Origin: Yoonia maricola
GTDB lineage: Bacteria; Pseudomonadota; Alphaproteobacteria; Rhodobacterales; Rhodobacteraceae
Assembly (NCBI RefSeq): GCF_002797915.1
Contig: NZ_PGTY01000001.1
Location: 1,674,001 to 1,738,000, forward strand
Length of the DNA: 64,000 bases
Reading direction: 5' to 3'
Both the position numbers and the translations under genes were made by a program. Of this stretch, positions 63,897 to 64,000 are shown piece by piece. Position 1 is the stretch's first letter. Every line of letters starts with the position of its first letter. Under the pieces are notes generated by a model. It saw nothing but the letters and a program-made list of their open reading frames with translations, ran no database searches and was not told where the DNA came from.

Positions 63897-64000
63897 ATTG
63901 TCCTCGGACCAATGGCGGAAATGGCCACATCCTCAAAAGTTTTTCCCAGCATTTCCTTAAGCGTCGACACATCCATCATCTGCTCAGCCAGTAACTTCTT
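63887..64000 (-). CDS. IS3-family OrfA, C-terminal part (5' end outside window)
   Basis: The frame from the window edge reads KKLLAEQMMDVSTLKEMLGK, the leucine-zipper end of IS3 OrfA, and stops at 63887-63889, overlapping the start of orfB as expected for programmed frameshifting. The part after LGK is longer than usual. Confidence 0.75.
   Translation of the reverse strand, partial: KKLLAEQMMDVSTLKEMLGKTFEDVAISAIGPRTMDA

Larger units (their letters stand above)
63217..64000 (-). mobile_element. IS3-family insertion sequence, defective, runs off the right edge
   Basis: Read leftward: orfA end, then orfB pieces, then a likely terminus near 63217 beginning TGACCTGCTCCCC. The upstream end lies outside the window. 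An internal deletion in orfB makes this copy non-autonomous. It bounds the biosynthetic cluster on the right. Confidence 0.75.

Overview
The window looks like chromosomal DNA of a marine alphaproteobacterium of the Rhodobacterales (Roseobacter group). The basis is the smoEFGK-smoS-mtlK polyol operon, the mreBCD-mrdA-rodA order, a PhrB-type Fe-S photolyase, a BMP-family nucleoside transporter with a small membrane protein between its permeases, and a leuA gene behind a Leu-rich leader peptide. Species cannot be fixed from the sequence alone.

Layout. 1-4.9 kb: nucleoside-type ABC importer (ATPase cut by the window edge), ending in a clear terminator. 5.1-6.1 kb: exported PilJ-domain protein. 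6.3-13.8 kb: LacI-type regulator plus sorbitol/mannitol uptake and oxidation operon, with a perfect palindromic operator candidate and a strong intercistronic hairpin. 14-16.2 kb: two tandem cold-shock genes with a shared leader motif, dodecin, an SRAP/YedK-type protein lacking the catalytic Cys2, and a TesA-like esterase. 16.2-31.4 kb: ybbA-ybbP exporter, a decayed gamma-glutamylcyclotransferase gene, a MATE pump, gltX, a DUF1801 protein, nadE, an exported 18-repeat MORN protein, phrB with an SDR, a beta-propeller protein, and leuA with its attenuator. 31.7-37.3 kb: cell-elongation operon mreB-mreC-mreD-mrdA-rodA. 37.3-44.1 kb: 2-hydroxyacid dehydrogenase, sseB, UDG-like protein, kpsT/kpsE-like capsule export genes with kdsA, and a BON-MscS channel. 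tRNA-Gln(UUG) lies at 44.2 kb.

Downstream of tRNA-Gln the character changes. IS5- and IS6-family debris (44.5-45.2 kb) is followed by a compact divergent biosynthetic cluster (45.3-63.0 kb), then an IS3-family element that runs off the right end. The leftward arm is one translationally coupled unit: a 49-codon acidic peptide gene with a near-perfect Shine-Dalgarno and GTG start, radical SAM enzyme, PqqD-like recognition protein, MFS transporter, a 43-codon membrane ORF, CPBP protease, a fusion of an unrecognised domain to an SDR, aldehyde dehydrogenase, KamA-family aminomutase, ATP-grasp ligase, PF10014-type 2OG-Fe(II) dioxygenase and a second MFS transporter. The rightward arm encodes a nucleotidyltransferase-fold protein, a second PqqD-like protein, an asparagine-synthetase-like enzyme, a P-loop kinase and a complete but atypical leucyl-tRNA synthetase.

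My reading, an inference, is that this is an undescribed peptide-derived natural product pathway. Small peptide(s) would be bound by the PqqD-like proteins and modified by radical SAM chemistry, unusual amino acids would be made and ligated by the aminomutase/dioxygenase/ATP-grasp set, and the product exported. The extra LeuRS is a candidate self-resistance copy of the target, by analogy with the agrocin 84 system. No product structure is claimed.
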